Notes: generated from the sequence alone by a model not told the origin. Positions 24,852-36,312 are shown, counted from the stretch's first letter. The stretch: 64,000 nt of DNA from Bergeyella sp. (GCA_030263285.1 SZYB01000001.1:248001-312000); one strand, 5' to 3'. Numbers and translations: made by a program.

Positions 24852-25925
24852 ATGGATAAAAAGTTAGTGTTAGAGTCTGGGGAGGTATTTTACGGAGAAG
24901 GTTTTGGGAGAGAAGAGGATACTGCCGGAGAAGTGGTTTTTAATACCGGGATGACAGGGTATCAGGAACTTTTGTCAGATCCTTCCTACTGTGGTCAGCT
25001 GGTGTGTATGACTTATCCTCTCATCGGGAACTATGGTATTAATCGCGATGACTATGAGAGCATAGAGCCTTCTATCAAAGGACTTATTGTGAAGGAGTTG
25101 TGTGATCTTCCGTCTAATTTCAGAGTACAGATTACCCTTGATGAGTTTCTTAAAAAGAAAAAACTTTCAGGCATTTCGGGGATAGATACTAGAAGACTTA
25201 CCCGGCTTATTCGGGATAAAGGCGTTGTAAAAGGCAAAATAGTTTCCGGAGATGCTGAAACAGAAAAAGTGGTTCTGGAGCTTAAGAATATTGTTTTCTC
25301 CACCAATCAGGTAGAGCAGGTTTCTACCAAAACTTCTTATGCTAGTCCTGGCAGAAATTTTAAGGTAGTTTTGGTAGATTTTGGGTTAAAGTTGGGTATT
25401 ATACGAGAGTTGTCTCGGCGTAATTGCGATATTATTGTGGTGTCTCATCTGATAACAGCAGAGGAAATTTTGCTGTTGAATCCTGATGGTATTATGCTTT
25501 CTAATGGTCCCGGAGATCCTATGGATGTTCCTCATGCTTATAAAATGATTCGTAGGCTACTTGGTAAAATCCCTATTTTTGGCATTTGTCTTGGGCATCA
25601 GCTTGTTGCGCTGGCATGTGGTGCAACAACATTTAAGCTCAAGTTCGGGCACAGAGGGGTAAATCACCCTGTTTTGGATATAGAAAAGAACAGAGTGGCC
25701 ATTACCTCCCAGAATCATGGTTATGCGGTAGATCGAGAATCTCTGAAATGTACAGAGCTTGTAGAGACACACATTGCACTGAATGATGAAACCAACGAGG
25801 GGATTAAGCACAAGAAGTATCCGTGTTTTTCTGTGCAATATCATCCAGAGGCAAGTCCCGGTCCTGAGGATGCTAATTATTTATTTGACGAATTTATCGC
25901 TCTTATGGAGCAATACAAAAAATAA
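24852..25925 (+). CDS. carA: Carbamoyl-phosphate synthase small (glutaminase) subunit
   Basis: A 357-residue class I glutamine amidotransferase subunit that releases ammonia for CarB. The nucleophile lies in FGICLGHQL (Cys about 246), and the His-Glu pair in QYHPEASPGP (about 331 and 333). The N-terminal CarA domain starts with the typical LESGEVFYGEGFG. Four bases separate it from pyrB and 21 from carB. Confidence 0.95.
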   Translation: MDKKLVLESGEVFYGEGFGREEDTAGEVVFNTGMTGYQELLSDPSYCGQLVCMTYPLIGNYGINRDDYESIEPSIKGLIVKELCDLPSNFRVQITLDEFLKKKKLSGISGIDTRRLTRLIRDKGVVKGKIVSGDAETEKVVLELKNIVFSTNQVEQVSTKTSYASPGRNFKVVLVDFGLKLGIIRELSRRNCDIIVVSHLITAEEILLLNPDGIMLSNGPGDPMDVPHAYKMIRRLLGKIPIFGICLGHQLVALACGATTFKLKFGHRGVNHPVLDIEKNRVAITSQNHGYAVDRESLKCTELVETHIALNDETNEGIKHKKYPCFSVQYHPEASPGPEDANYLFDEFIALMEQYKK

Positions 25926-25946
25926 AATACCCCCTTTGGAATTCAT

Positions 25947-28900
25947 ATGAAACGAACGGATATAAAAAGTATTTTGGTTATAGGGTCTGGTCCTATTGTG
26001 ATTGGTCAGGCAGCAGAGTTTGATTATTCTGGGACTCAGGCCTGCCTTTCTTTACGGGAAGAGGGCTACCGAGTAATTCTCATCAACTCCAATCCCGCTA
26101 CCATTATGACCGACAAAGAGATCGCAGACAAAGTCTATATAGAGCCCATTTCTCTGGAGTTTGTGAGCAGAATTATCCGTAAAGAACGTCCCGATGCTCT
26201 GTTGCCTACTTTGGGTGGGCAAACAGGGCTTAATATGGCGATAGAGTTGGAAAAATCTGGAGTACTGGAAGAATGTAAAGTAGAGGTCTTGGGCACAAAG
26301 TTGTCCGCTATCAAAAGGGCCGAAGATAGGGATCTTTTTCGCGATCTTATGAGAACTTTGGGAGAACCTGTGCCGGAGTCCGAAATTGTGCAAACAGTAG
26401 AAGCGGCACTAGAGTTTTCCAATTCGATTGGTTATCCTGTGATTGTTCGTCCAGCCTTTACTATGGGCGGGACAGGGGGCGGGATTGCTTCCGACGAATT
26501 CGAACTGAAGGAAATAGTAGAGTTGGGTCTGAAATACAGCCCTGTCACTCAGTGTTTGGTGGAGAAATCCATTGCGGGTTTTAAGGAGATAGAATATGAA
26601 GTAATGCGTGATTCTCATGATAATGCGATTGTGGTATGTAATATGGAGAATGTAGACCCCGTGGGGGTGCATACGGGCGATTCTATTGTGGTGGCACCTT
26701 CCCAGACACTGTCTGACAGAGAATATCAGATGCTCAGAAATTCTTCTCTAAAAATTATCAGGGCTTTAGGCATAGAGGGGGGGTGTAATGTGCAGTTGGC
26801 ATTAGATCCTCATTCTTTTGATTATTACATTATAGAGGTAAACCCTAGGGTTTCCAGGTCCTCTGCACTTGCCAGCAAAGCAACGGGGTATCCCATTGCA
26901 AAGATAGCAGCAAAGATAGCAGTCGGTTTGGGTTTAGACGAAATCATGAATCCTGTTACGGGAAAAACTTACGCCTGTTTTGAGCCTGCGCTGGATTATG
27001 TGGTGACTAAATTTCCTAGATTTCCGTTTGATAAATTTGAGACTGCAGACCGCAGGCTTTCCACTCAGATGAAAGCAACAGGGGAGGTGATGGCTATAGG
27101 AAGGAACTTTGAGGAATCTCTTCAAAAGGCGATTCGATCTTTGGAGATAGGCTTGAGACACATTGGTTTGGGTAGAAAACAATTAGAAAGTCTTAAAGAT
27201 GAAGATATAGAGCGGAGGATAAAGGTTTGCGATGACGAGCGGCTTTTTGTCATAGGGGAAGCTCTACGGAAGGGCATGGATTGGAAAAAAGTAGTGGAAT
27301 GGAGTAAAATAGATAAGTTCTTTATCTGGAAGATAAAAAAACTCATTGATTTTGAATCCGTCATAAAAGAGTATCCTTTTGATGTATGCACTTTGTGGAA
27401 GGCAAAGAAACTGGGTTTTTCTGATGTGTATATTGCACATTTATGGAAAAGCACAGGCAGGGAGATTTTCCAATTTCGTAGGGAAAATCAAATTATGCCG
27501 GTATACAAAATGGTAGATACTTGTGCAGCGGAGTTTGAGAGTGAGACTCCTTATTTCTATGGTACGTATGAAGAGGAAAATGAGAGTTATGTTTCCGACA
27601 AAGAAAAAATAATCGTTTTGGGTTCCGGACCTATCAGGATAGGGCAAGGAGTAGAATTCGACTATGCTACCGTGCATTCTGTATGGGCGATACAGGAGAT
27701 GGGCTACGAGGCTATCATTATAAACAACAATCCGGAAACGGTCTCTACAGATTTTTCCATTTCGGATAAACTCTATTTTGAGCCCCTCACCGAAGAGGAT
27801 GTAATGAATGTTATTATGCTGGAAAAACCTAAGGCTGTTGTGGTACAGTTCGGGGGGCAGACGGCGATCAACCTGGCAGAAAAGTTGGAAGCCCATGGCA
27901 TAGATATTTTGGGTACTTCTTTAGAGAACCTGGACAGAGCAGAAAATAGGGATAAATTCGAGAAAGCTTTACAAGATTTGGGTATTCCACAGCCTAAGGG
28001 AAGAACTTCTACCTCAAAGGAGGAGGCGGTAAAGATTGCTTCGGAGATTGGTTATCCTGTACTGGTAAGACCCAGTTATGTTTTGGGTGGAAGGGCTATG
28101 GAAATTGTATACGGAAAAGAAGAACTTGTCCATTATATGGAATATGCGGTTGAGGCCAGTCCGGAACATCCCGTACTTGTAGATCGTTACCTTATAGGCA
28201 AAGAAGTAGAGATAGATGCTATATGTGACGGAGAGATTACCGTGATACCGGGGATTATGGAGCATATAGAGCGGGCGGGGATTCATTCTGGGGATAGCAT
28301 TTCTGTATATCCTCCACAAGACTTGTCAGAAAAACAAATTGATACACTTGTGGACTATACCCAAAGGTTATCCCAGGGTCTCGGGATCATCGGGCTGATG
28401 AACATTCAGTATGTGATTTCAAAAGGAGAGGTGTTTGTGATAGAGGTAAATCCCCGGGCTTCTAGGACGGTCCCTTTTCTTTCAAAAATTACGGGAATTC
28501 CGATGGCAAAACTTGCTACAAAAGCTATTCTGGGAGCAAAATTAAAAGATATGGGATATTCTGATGGGCTTGCTCCGGTGCAAGATGGGGTTTTTGTGAA
28601 GGTCCCGGTATTTAGTTTTAGTAAACTCTCCAAGGTAGATGTTTCTCTGGGTCCGGAAATGAAATCTACCGGCGAAGTCATGGGAAAGGATTCTACACTG
28701 GAAAAAGCTCTTTACAAAGGGCTGATAGGTGCGGGGAGGAAAGTTCCTACTTATGGTTCCATTTTGTTTACGGTTTCCGATAAAGATAAAGCAGAGGCAA
28801 AGGGACTTGCCAAAAGATTTAGCGATATTGGATTCAGAATATGGGCTACAGAGGGGACAGCCAGGTATTTTAATGAAAATGGAATTTTTGCAAAAATTGG

Positions 28901-29126
28901 TTATAAGATAGGCGGGGAAGGAAAAAACCTGATAGATCTTATCCAGAAAGGGAAGGTTCAGTACGTGGTTAATACGATGACAAAAGGCAAGCAGTCTGAG
29001 AGAGATGGTTTCCAGATCAGAAGAATGAGTGTGGAGAATGGAGTACCGTGTCTTACTTCCATGGATACGGTAGAGGCAATTCTGAACGTAATAGAAAGCA
29101 TGACTTTTAAATTAGAATCCCTGTAA
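25947..29126 (+). CDS. carB: Carbamoyl-phosphate synthase large subunit
   Basis: A 1059-residue enzyme with two homologous ATP-grasp halves (about 1-400 and 550-930), an oligomerisation domain between, and a C-terminal MGS-like allosteric domain from about 935. The starts of the halves are recognisable as [20 protein letters not shown] and [19 protein letters not shown]. It makes carbamoyl phosphate from bicarbonate, ammonia and two ATP for pyrB and arginine synthesis. Length and motifs are complete. Confidence 0.96.
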   Translation: MKRTDIKSILVIGSGPIVIGQAAEFDYSGTQACLSLREEGYRVILINSNPATIMTDKEIADKVYIEPISLEFVSRIIRKERPDALLPTLGGQTGLNMAIELEKSGVLEECKVEVLGTKLSAIKRAEDRDLFRDLMRTLGEPVPESEIVQTVEAALEFSNSIGYPVIVRPAFTMGGTGGGIASDEFELKEIVELGLKYSPVTQCLVEKSIAGFKEIEYEVMRDSHDNAIVVCNMENVDPVGVHTGDSIVVAPSQTLSDREYQMLRNSSLKIIRALGIEGGCNVQLALDPHSFDYYIIEVNPRVSRSSALASKATGYPIAKIAAKIAVGLGLDEIMNPVTGKTYACFEPALDYVVTKFPRFPFDKFETADRRLSTQMKATGEVMAIGRNFEESLQKAIRSLEIGLRHIGLGRKQLESLKDEDIERRIKVCDDERLFVIGEALRKGMDWKKVVEWSKIDKFFIWKIKKLIDFESVIKEYPFDVCTLWKAKKLGFSDVYIAHLWKSTGREIFQFRRENQIMPVYKMVDTCAAEFESETPYFYGTYEEENESYVSDKEKIIVLGSGPIRIGQGVEFDYATVHSVWAIQEMGYEAIIINNNPETVSTDFSISDKLYFEPLTEEDVMNVIMLEKPKAVVVQFGGQTAINLAEKLEAHGIDILGTSLENLDRAENRDKFEKALQDLGIPQPKGRTSTSKEEAVKIASEIGYPVLVRPSYVLGGRAMEIVYGKEELVHYMEYAVEASPEHPVLVDRYLIGKEVEIDAICDGEITVIPGIMEHIERAGIHSGDSISVYPPQDLSEKQIDTLVDYTQRLSQGLGIIGLMNIQYVISKGEVFVIEVNPRASRTVPFLSKITGIPMAKLATKAILGAKLKDMGYSDGLAPVQDGVFVKVPVFSFSKLSKVDVSLGPEMKSTGEVMGKDSTLEKALYKGLIGAGRKVPTYGSILFTVSDKDKAEAKGLAKRFSDIGFRIWATEGTARYFNENGIFAKIGYKIGGEGKNLIDLIQKGKVQYVVNTMTKGKQSERDGFQIRRMSVENGVPCLTSMDTVEAILNVIESMTFKLESL

Positions 29127-29134
29127 TTTGCTTT

Positions 29135-29641
29135 ATGATCAATATTTTTTCTCAGCGTATACAGACTCCATTGGGAGAGATGAAGGTTTGTGGCACAGAA
29201 GAGAAAATCTGTCTGCTCTGGTTTATAGACAAAAAAGGTTTACCTTCTGATCTTGCCATTTTAGAGCATACTTTTTCTTGTAAAATTATCCACAAGGAAT
29301 TCCCTTTATTCAAGGAGCTTCGGAGTCAGCTTTCCGAATATTTTGAAGGAAAACGAAAAGAATTTTCCATTCCTGTATTTTGTATAGGTTCTGATTTTCA
29401 AAAAAATGTATGGGGGACTCTTGCAAAAATTCCGTATGGATCGACCGTTTCCTATAAGGATCAGGCGCGTGCCCTAAACAGACCAAGTGCCGTAAGGGCA
29501 GTGGCCAATGCTGACGGAGCCAATAAAATCTCTATTCTTATTCCTTGTCACCGGGTGTTGGGGAGCGACGGTTCTCTTAAGGGATATGCGGGAGGGGTAT
29601 GGAGAAAAGAGAAGTTACTGACACTGGAGAGCAAATTCTAG
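29135..29641 (+). CDS. ogt: Methylated-DNA-protein-cysteine methyltransferase
   Basis: A 168-residue suicide repair protein that takes alkyl groups from O6-methylguanine. The acceptor site IPCHRVLGSDGSLKGYAGG has its Cys near residue 137; FQKNVWGTLAKIPYGSTVSY and the RPSAVRAVANA recognition helix precede it. It starts nine bases after carB and may be the last gene of the pyr operon. Length fits Ogt rather than the larger Ada. Confidence 0.92.
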   Translation: MINIFSQRIQTPLGEMKVCGTEEKICLLWFIDKKGLPSDLAILEHTFSCKIIHKEFPLFKELRSQLSEYFEGKRKEFSIPVFCIGSDFQKNVWGTLAKIPYGSTVSYKDQARALNRPSAVRAVANADGANKISILIPCHRVLGSDGSLKGYAGGVWRKEKLLTLESKF

Positions 29642-29706
29642 TTTTTTTTACAAAAATCCACTTCTGGCAAACTTTTTTGTAATTCGTATTACCAAATTTG
29701 CATTTG

Positions 29707-29780
29707 TGGAGAATACGGGAATCGAACCCGTCACCTTTAGACTGCCAGTCTAACGCTCTAGCCAAATGAGCTAATTCCCC
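29707..29780 (-). tRNA. tRNA-Ala(GGC)
   Basis: A complete 74-base tRNA without encoded CCA: acceptor GGGGAAT pairs with ATTCTCC including the G3-U70 wobble that identifies alanine tRNAs, followed by discriminator A. The D arm has GCTC/GAGC, the anticodon stem TTAGA/TCTAA with loop CTGGCAG (anticodon GGC), and the T arm ACGGG-TTCGATT-CCCGT. Its 5' end overlaps the last ten bases of ppk1 on the same strand. Confidence 0.95.
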
Positions 29781-31888
29781 AGAGCGGTCGCCCGTGCAAT
29801 GATAAAGAAAAATAGGGAAATGTACAAACTTTTGTTTTTTAGGTAGTGATAAGTTTCTATCTGCGATCTTACGGGCTTCTCATGATCTCTTTCTACGTAC
29901 TTATTGGTGAGATTTTTGTCCAGAATTCGGGCTTTTACATTGTCTCTGAGCTGGATGTTGAGAATGTCGATCAGCTCTTTTTTTAGATTTTTCTGTTTGA
30001 TTTTTACGGCAGCTTCTACTCTGTAATCAAGATTCCTGCTCATCCAGTCTGCCGATGAGATGTAGAGGTCTTCATTCCCTTTATTATAGAAATACATGAC
30101 CCTTGCGTGCTCCAGGTATTCATCTATGATGGATATTGCACGAATTTTTTTTAAAAATTTTTGCTGATTAATAGCACAATAAATTCCCCGTACTATCAGT
30201 TTAATATCTACACCCGCTTCTGCAGCTTCGTAAAGTTTTTCTATCAGGTTCTTATCGCTTAGGGAATTTACTTTTATTATCATTTCTGCCTTTCTGCCTT
30301 CCAGCGCTTCCGAGATTTCTTTGTCTATATGAGCGATGATTTTTTGCCTCATAAAGCTGGGACAGACCATGAGTTCTTTACATGTTTTCAGTATAATTTC
30401 AGGATCTTGTTTTGGTTTCTTTAGGGTAGCAAAAACTTTGTTTATGTCTGCAATGATGCCTCTGTCTGAAGTAATAAGCAGATGATCGCCGTATATTTTA
30501 GCCGTATTTTCATTAAAATTTCCGGTACTTACAAAACCATACTGAAAGGTTTTGTTTTGTATTCTTTTTTTTATCACACAGAGTTTTGCATGAATTTTTT
30601 TTTGTGGCAAGCCCGTAAGTACCGTTATTCCTTCCTGTTCCAGCTGTTCTTTCCACTTTAGGTTATCCGATTCATTAAAACGAGCTCTGAGTTCCAGCAT
30701 TACGGTTACTTCTTTTTCGTTTCTCGCTGCATTGATCAGGGCATTGATTACCTTTGAGTTTTCAGCGAGTCTGTAGGCGGTAATGTGGATAGATTTTACA
30801 TGGGGATCCATTGCACTTTCCCTTAAAAGGGCAATTACAGAACTGTAGTCATGGTAGGGGAAGGTGAGTAAAACGTCCTCTTTTTGGATAATTTCCGTAA
30901 TTCTGTTTCCTTTTTTGAAGGAAGGATGCATAAAAGAGTTTCGCTCGACAGGTTTTTTATAGGATTCAAAAATATTGGGAAAGTTCATAAACTGCCTGAA
31001 ATTGTGTATCTTTCCCCCGGGAATAATACTGTCTCGGTGACTCAGTTGAAGTTTACGAATAAGAAATGTCAGCAGGGCCTTGTCCATTTTGCTGTCAAAA
31101 ACAAAACGGGTAGGTTTGCCCTTTCTTCGGTTTTTTACCGCTTTTTCTATTTTCTGTGCCAGTGTGGTACCGATGTCGTTGTCCAGATCAAATTCAGCAT
31201 CTTTGGTTACCTTGAAGGTATGTGCCTTAAACTCTTCATACCCGAAATAAGAAAAAAAATCAGGAAGCATAAAAGTGATCACGTCCTCCAGAAGCATTAC
31301 CCCCTTTTCTTTTCCGGAAGAGGGAAGTAACAAAAACCGATTTACAAAAGAGGTGGGAATTTCTATAATGGCAAAATTGCTGTGGTACTGCTGCCTTTGG
31401 TTTCGCATCGTAATTCCCAGGTAGAGACTTTTATCCCTAAGATAGGGTAAGGCTTTGTTTTCGTGTAAAAGAATGGGAATGACGTACGAGACTACCTCGT
31501 CCTCAAAATATTTTCTTACATAGTCCTTTTCTATATTGTTAAGGTCTTTGGGAGTCTTTATTTTTACGTTTTGCCGCAACATTTCTTCTTGGATGGTTTG
31601 CCACGTTTTGGTAAAAGTCTTTTGCTGATGTATTACTTTTTCATTGATATTTTTAAGGATTTTTGAGGGGGGAAGGAAGAATGTATCGGAGATGAGTTTG
31701 TACTTGAAATCCATGGCTCGCTTCAGTCCGGCGACCCTCACCCTAAAAAATTCATCGAGATTGTTTGAGAATATTCCTAAAAACCGAATTCTAAGAGGCA
31801 GCGGAACACTGGGATCCATTGCTTCTTGCAACACCCTTTCATTAAAAGCTAACCACGTAAGATCTCTAGCATTAAAATGTTTTGACAT
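29771..31888 (-). CDS. ppk1: Polyphosphate kinase 1
   Basis: A 705-residue polyphosphate kinase, which reversibly builds polyphosphate from ATP. N-terminal RDLTWLAFNERVLQEA, the SNNLDEFFRVRVAGLK block, the phospholipase-D-like histidine motifs (IHAKLCVI near 440; YISSADWMSRNLDYRVEAAV near 620) and GFVSTGNFNENTAKIYGD are present. The usual family end is near ETYHYLKNK; about 17 hydrophobic residues follow and the stop codon TAG lies inside the tRNA-Ala gene. This suggests that the original stop was lost. Start chosen at MSKHFNARDLTWLAFN. Confidence 0.93.
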   Translation of the reverse strand: MSKHFNARDLTWLAFNERVLQEAMDPSVPLPLRIRFLGIFSNNLDEFFRVRVAGLKRAMDFKYKLISDTFFLPPSKILKNINEKVIHQQKTFTKTWQTIQEEMLRQNVKIKTPKDLNNIEKDYVRKYFEDEVVSYVIPILLHENKALPYLRDKSLYLGITMRNQRQQYHSNFAIIEIPTSFVNRFLLLPSSGKEKGVMLLEDVITFMLPDFFSYFGYEEFKAHTFKVTKDAEFDLDNDIGTTLAQKIEKAVKNRRKGKPTRFVFDSKMDKALLTFLIRKLQLSHRDSIIPGGKIHNFRQFMNFPNIFESYKKPVERNSFMHPSFKKGNRITEIIQKEDVLLTFPYHDYSSVIALLRESAMDPHVKSIHITAYRLAENSKVINALINAARNEKEVTVMLELRARFNESDNLKWKEQLEQEGITVLTGLPQKKIHAKLCVIKKRIQNKTFQYGFVSTGNFNENTAKIYGDHLLITSDRGIIADINKVFATLKKPKQDPEIILKTCKELMVCPSFMRQKIIAHIDKEISEALEGRKAEMIIKVNSLSDKNLIEKLYEAAEAGVDIKLIVRGIYCAINQQKFLKKIRAISIIDEYLEHARVMYFYNKGNEDLYISSADWMSRNLDYRVEAAVKIKQKNLKKELIDILNIQLRDNVKARILDKNLTNKYVERDHEKPVRSQIETYHYLKNKSLYISLFFFIIARATALGN

Positions 31889-32147
31889 ATATAACTAAAT
31901 CAATCTTTTCTTGTTAATCAAGGGTTATAGAATAATCGCAAGTAAATGTAGGGAAAAGGGATTTTTTTCTGATGTTTATTTTGTTAAAATGATACATAAA
32001 TGTTTGTCGAGGTATTTTGTTCAAATCAAATTAATTAAGTGTCATTTTGTCATATTATATCAACTGGTATAAAATTAGGGCAAAACTGCGGTGGGAGTTT
32101 AATGAAAGTTTTGAAGAAATTATCAACTAAAATAGTATAAAAATATC

Positions 32148-34046
32148 ATGAGTAAAATTATTGGAATTGATTTAGGAACGACCAACTCTTGTGTTGCCGT
32201 GATGGAGGGTAAGGATCCCGTTGTGATTCCTAATGCGGAGGGCAAAAGAACCACTCCTTCTGTGGTGGCTTTTACCGAAGATGGTGAAAGAAAGGTTGGA
32301 GATCCGGCAAAAAGACAGGCGGTAACGAATCCCAAGAATACCGTTTATTCTATCAAGAGGTTTATGGGAACCCATTTTTCAGACGATAAAAATGAAATTT
32401 CCAGGGTGCCTTATCAAGTGGTAAAGGGAGCAAACGATACGGTAAAGGTAAAAATAGAGGGAAGAGAATACACTCCGCAGGAGATTTCTGCAATGATCTT
32501 GCAAAAAATGAAGAAAACGGCAGAAGATTATCTGGGTCAGGACGTGTCTAGAGCGGTGATCACGGTACCTGCCTACTTTAATGATGCACAGAGACAAGCG
32601 ACAAAAGAAGCGGGCGAGATAGCAGGTCTTAAGGTGGAGAGGATTATCAATGAACCTACCGCCGCCGCGTTGGCTTATGGGCTTGATAAGAGTCATAAAG
32701 ATCAAAAGATAGCGGTGTATGACTTGGGTGGAGGTACGTTTGATATTTCTATTCTTGACCTCGGGGATGGTGTTTTTGAGGTACTCTCCACTAACGGAGA
32801 TACTCACTTGGGGGGTGATGACTTTGATGAGGTGATTATAGATTGGTTGGCAGGAGAATTCAAGAAGGAAGAGGGGGTAGATCTAAAGGCGGATGCCATA
32901 GCGCTTCAAAGGCTGAAAGAGGCAGCAGAAAAAGCCAAAATAGAGCTTTCCTCTTCTACCCAAACAGAGATCAACCTTCCGTATATTACCGCTACGGCTA
33001 CCGGACCTAAACACTTGGTAAAAACGTTGACCAGAGCAAAGTTTGAGCAGCTTTCTTCGGATTTGGTAAAGCGATCTATGGAGCCGTGCAAAAAGGCGTT
33101 GTCGGATGCGGGACTCTCTGTTTCGGAGATCAATGAAGTTATTTTGGTTGGAGGATCCACAAGGATTCCGATTATTCAGGAAAAGGTAGAGGAATTTTTC
33201 GGGAGAAAACCGTCAAAGGGAGTAAATCCGGATGAGGTGGTTGCCATAGGTGCCGCAATACAGGGTGGGGTACTCACGGGAGACGTGAAAGATGTATTGC
33301 TCCTGGATGTTACGCCGCTTTCTCTTGGGATAGAGACGATGGGAGGCGTATTTACAAAACTCATAGAGGCAAATACTACTATTCCTACTAAAAAGTCTGA
33401 AATTTTTTCTACGGCGGCAGACAACCAGCCTGCTGTAAGTATAAGGGTAGGTCAGGGAGAGAGACCTATGTTCAATGATAACAAGGAGATAGGCAGGTTC
33501 GAACTTACGGATATCCCTCCTGCACCCAGAGGGGTTCCTCAAATAGAAGTGACTTTTGATATAGATGCCAACGGTATCCTTAGTGTTTCTGCAAAAGATA
33601 AAGGAACGGGTAAGGAACAGTCTATAAAGATACAGGCATCTTCCGGGCTTTCTGAAGAAGAGATAGAGAAAATGAAAAAAGAAGCACAGGAAAATGCTTC
33701 TGCAGATGCAAGAAGAAAAGAAGATGCGGAAACTCTCAATAAAGCCGATGGGCAAATTTTTCAGACCGAAAAACAGCTTAAAGAGTTTGGGGATAAACTA
33801 TCTTCGGACAAGAAATCTGCCATAGAAGCTGCATTGGCCGAACTTAAAGCAGCTTATGAGGCGAAAGATCCAGTGGCGATTAAAACAAAGTCTGATGCAC
33901 TGGAAACTGCCTGGACGGCTGCCAGTGAAGAGATGTATAAGGCTCAGCAGCAAACGGGTGGAGCTACTCAGGGGGCGGGCAACAGCGGGCAAAACACAGA
34001 TACTACAAATGATGTAGAAGATGCAGATTTTGAGGAAGTGAAGTAA
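32148..34046 (+). CDS. dnaK: Molecular chaperone DnaK
   Basis: A 632-residue Hsp70. The N-terminus reads [31 protein letters not shown] and the [10 protein letters not shown] motif mark the ATPase domain (to about 385), followed by the linker [14 protein letters not shown], the substrate-binding domain and a helical lid. The tail ends in [11 protein letters not shown], the usual acidic DnaK end. grpE and dnaJ lie 3.8 kb downstream, separated by the molybdoenzyme wreckage and mntH. No CIRCE element was seen upstream. Confidence 0.97.
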   Translation: MSKIIGIDLGTTNSCVAVMEGKDPVVIPNAEGKRTTPSVVAFTEDGERKVGDPAKRQAVTNPKNTVYSIKRFMGTHFSDDKNEISRVPYQVVKGANDTVKVKIEGREYTPQEISAMILQKMKKTAEDYLGQDVSRAVITVPAYFNDAQRQATKEAGEIAGLKVERIINEPTAAALAYGLDKSHKDQKIAVYDLGGGTFDISILDLGDGVFEVLSTNGDTHLGGDDFDEVIIDWLAGEFKKEEGVDLKADAIALQRLKEAAEKAKIELSSSTQTEINLPYITATATGPKHLVKTLTRAKFEQLSSDLVKRSMEPCKKALSDAGLSVSEINEVILVGGSTRIPIIQEKVEEFFGRKPSKGVNPDEVVAIGAAIQGGVLTGDVKDVLLLDVTPLSLGIETMGGVFTKLIEANTTIPTKKSEIFSTAADNQPAVSIRVGQGERPMFNDNKEIGRFELTDIPPAPRGVPQIEVTFDIDANGILSVSAKDKGTGKEQSIKIQASSGLSEEEIEKMKKEAQENASADARRKEDAETLNKADGQIFQTEKQLKEFGDKLSSDKKSAIEAALAELKAAYEAKDPVAIKTKSDALETAWTAASEEMYKAQQQTGGATQGAGNSGQNTDTTNDVEDADFEEVK

Positions 34047-34070
34047 GCATCGATATTAATAATAATTAAA

Positions 34071-34105
34071 AAACCGCTGTAAACTTCAAATTTACGGCGG
34101 TTTTT
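34071..34105 (+). terminator. Terminator of dnaK
   Basis: AAACCGCTGTAAA (34071-34083) and TTTACGGCGGTTT (34091-34103) form a 13-pair stem with one G-U pair and a seven-base loop, followed by TTATTTT. Confidence 0.88.
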
Positions 34106-34109
34106 ATTT

Positions 34110-34510
34110 TTGGTAATTTATGTGGAGAAAAATACTGTTTCAACAATCCTTTTTTGGATGGTGTACCTACGGTAAGGATAAGTCAACAAGGGGTTCTTGT
34201 GTAAAAAACAGTTAACTTTCGGAGACAAGAACGGGAAAGAACAACAGATACCAATATTTTTAACCAAACTATCGAATCAAATAATGTCTGCATTATTGCA
34301 TTACCTTGTTGGGACGTTATCCCACCCTAATCTTTTCTTTAAGAAAAATCTTTTTAAAAATAATTTTTTGATCTGTTCCCAGCCGTAACAGATCTCTCTC
34401 TTTGATTTCCGTATCAGATTATTTTAAAGCAAGGATGATCGGACTCTTTATAAACTTACTTTTTTTCGTACAATTTTTTCTTTAGATTATACTTTTCTTG
34501 AAAAATATCT
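34110..34510. other. Non-coding flank before the decayed molybdoenzyme operon
   Basis: AT-rich sequence with no recognisable frame on either strand. It probably contains the remains of the upstream part of the membrane subunit described next, but I could not align it. Confidence 0.35.
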
Positions 34511-34830
34511 ATTACGCACGCTGTTACCGTGGTGATGGTTCTGACGTGGATTCCGTTTGGAACGTTTTTTCACATTTTTCAACGAATCTGCACAGGTGGG
34601 GGCTAATGATTTATAAAATATAGGAAAAAAATGGGAAGAATGCAGGTTTCTCTGCACACCGGTAATGCATATGCAAGTAAAATGCACGTAGAAGATTTGG
34701 TAGAGATAAGTAAAGAAATAGGGTTGATTTTACATGTGAAGATGGGCGTAGTTATATGGAATACAAGTCTCAAGGAGAAGAGAAGTAGGCTTGCAAGAGT
34801 CCATCTTAAAGTAAGGCAAGAAGCGGGATA
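34511..34830 (+). pseudogene. Remnant of a quinol-oxidising membrane anchor subunit (NarI/DsrM-like)
   Basis: A frame from 34511 reads [19 protein letters not shown] then HIFQR, the last transmembrane segment of membrane subunits that anchor molybdoenzymes. After a frameshift it continues with HTGNAYASKMHVEDLVEISK, the soluble C-terminal extension normally holding zinc-ribbon cysteines, of which the expected pairs are lost. Several stops and shifts interrupt it. The assignment comes from remembered family patterns and the downstream genes and is only moderately secure. Confidence 0.5.
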
Positions 34831-34868
34831 GTTATTTTGGTTGGACAATAATAAATAGTAGGATAAAA

Positions 34869-35520
34869 ATGGCAAAATTACCTGTATCAGCCGATGAAAT
34901 AATTTAACTGAGGGATTTGGACCTCGCAAGTAAAGTATTATCCGAATAAAGGAGTTATGATAAATAACTCCCAAAATCCCGATGCTTTGGTGGAAACCCA
35001 TTGTTGTTTTTTAGGATTGTAGTTTGGCATCCAATTGAAAACTAAAAATAATAAAGTGGTGGGCCATGGAAAGAGGTTCTTTTTAATGAAGGGAGATTTT
35101 GTCCTAAAGGAGTTCAGCGTTATGTGCAGGAACAATCATCCGGACAGACTACCTGCTACATTATAAAAGATGAAAAAAGCTATTATGATTGGGAAGTTTG
35201 CTCGCGTTGTCCTCAAGACGGCAAACCTCGATTATTATAATGGTCGCCTTTGCATGGTGAGTGTCGGGAGTTGGACAATAAAAAAGCTTTTGGATTGGAT
35301 CATTTTTCATCCCGGTTTGGCAGTGAAATACCGGAATAGAGGATAATGATTTGGTCAGAGTGTCTATTCGGATAGATTCTGCTGTATTTCTGGTTAATGT
35401 TGAAACCATAGGGAGGATACGGTGTTTTTTCCCCTACCGCTGGGGAGGCATAAATTCGGCGAATCGGCTAACGATTAATGCTTTGGATCCCATTTCAAAA
35501 ATTTCTGAATTTTAAGATAT
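34869..35520 (+). pseudogene. Remnant of a molybdopterin oxidoreductase large subunit
   Basis: The start MAKLPVSADEII is intact. Scattered frames then give VVGHGKRFF, FCPKGVQRYVQE and NHPDRLPATL, which are the N-terminal landmarks of the bis-MGD oxidoreductase family. Around 35470-35510 LTINALDPISKISEF, resembling the C-terminal end of such enzymes, is visible. About 650 bases remain of the 2 kb or more expected, so the catalytic middle is deleted and the ends are frameshifted. The substrate (nitrate, formate or other) cannot be determined. Confidence 0.65.
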
Positions 35521-35539
35521 GTGTCTGTAAAATTGAAAA

Positions 35540-36147
35540 TACAGGAAGAAAAAAAGGCGAAACATTCTGTAAAATTGGCCATATAGAGAGAATATTCAAT
35601 ATTTGAAAAAATATGAAGCAGTAATTTGAAATACTTAATGACAGGGAATTTTCCCTTGATATGCAAAGATGTATGGTTGTCATTATTGCGGGATGGTTTG
35701 TGCAGAGTGTGAAACCAATGGGGAGGCCTCTATGATTCATATACATTATGTGGACCGTGCAGAGACCATGCAGACCACTGTTCAGGTGTGTGTATTGCGA
35801 AGATCCCATTTGTGCCCATGTTTTGTCCTGTAGATGTGATTACCAAAGACGAATTTGGGGTGGTATACTGTTTATCTTTCTAAGTGTATAGGGTGTGCAA
35901 ATTGTGTGATAGATTATCCGTTTGGAGTTCCTCGGATACCGGATCAAAGTGCCATGCTGATGATGAATGTAATATATGCTATGACAGGACTGGTGCGGGG
36001 CTCAAGCCGATGTGGGCCGCGGTTTGTCCAAGTGGTACGCTGACTTTTGATGTTCGGGAAAATATTGCCAAAAAAAGACCCAAAAGTACCCCCGCTTACC
36101 AATTTATTTTTGACAAAGAGATGGTCACCACAAAACGAATGTCATGA
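35540..36147 (+). pseudogene. Remnant of a 4Fe-4S ferredoxin-type subunit of the molybdoenzyme
   Basis: Pieces in different frames assemble into an electron-transfer subunit: VYCEDPICAHV, PVDVITKDEFGVVY, LSKCIGCANCVI, DYPFGVPRIPDQSAM and CPSGTLTFDVRENIAKKRP. One cluster cysteine is changed (the ACPFG expected at DYPFG), and at least three frameshifts break the gene. It directly follows the large-subunit remnant, as expected for one operon. Confidence 0.75.
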
Positions 36148-36279
36148 TGCCGAGGGATAGTGAGGAGTCAAAAGTTTTTTAATAAAAAAAAGTGTCATGT
36201 AAGAAGGAGAATAAAAAAATCCGGACTGGAAGGCCCATTTTCCTGTTAAGAAAAGGAAGGCAGTTGTGTTCTAACTTCT

Positions 36280-36312
36280 GAGAATGGTTGATTTTTTGCA
36301 GCCATTCTCTTT
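36280..36312 (+). terminator. Terminator at the end of the decayed operon
   Basis: GAGAATGGTTG (36280-36290) pairs with CAGCCATTCTC (36299-36309; one G-U pair) around an eight-base loop, followed by TTTCATTT. The hairpin has survived although the genes before it have not, or it now insulates mntH. Confidence 0.7.
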
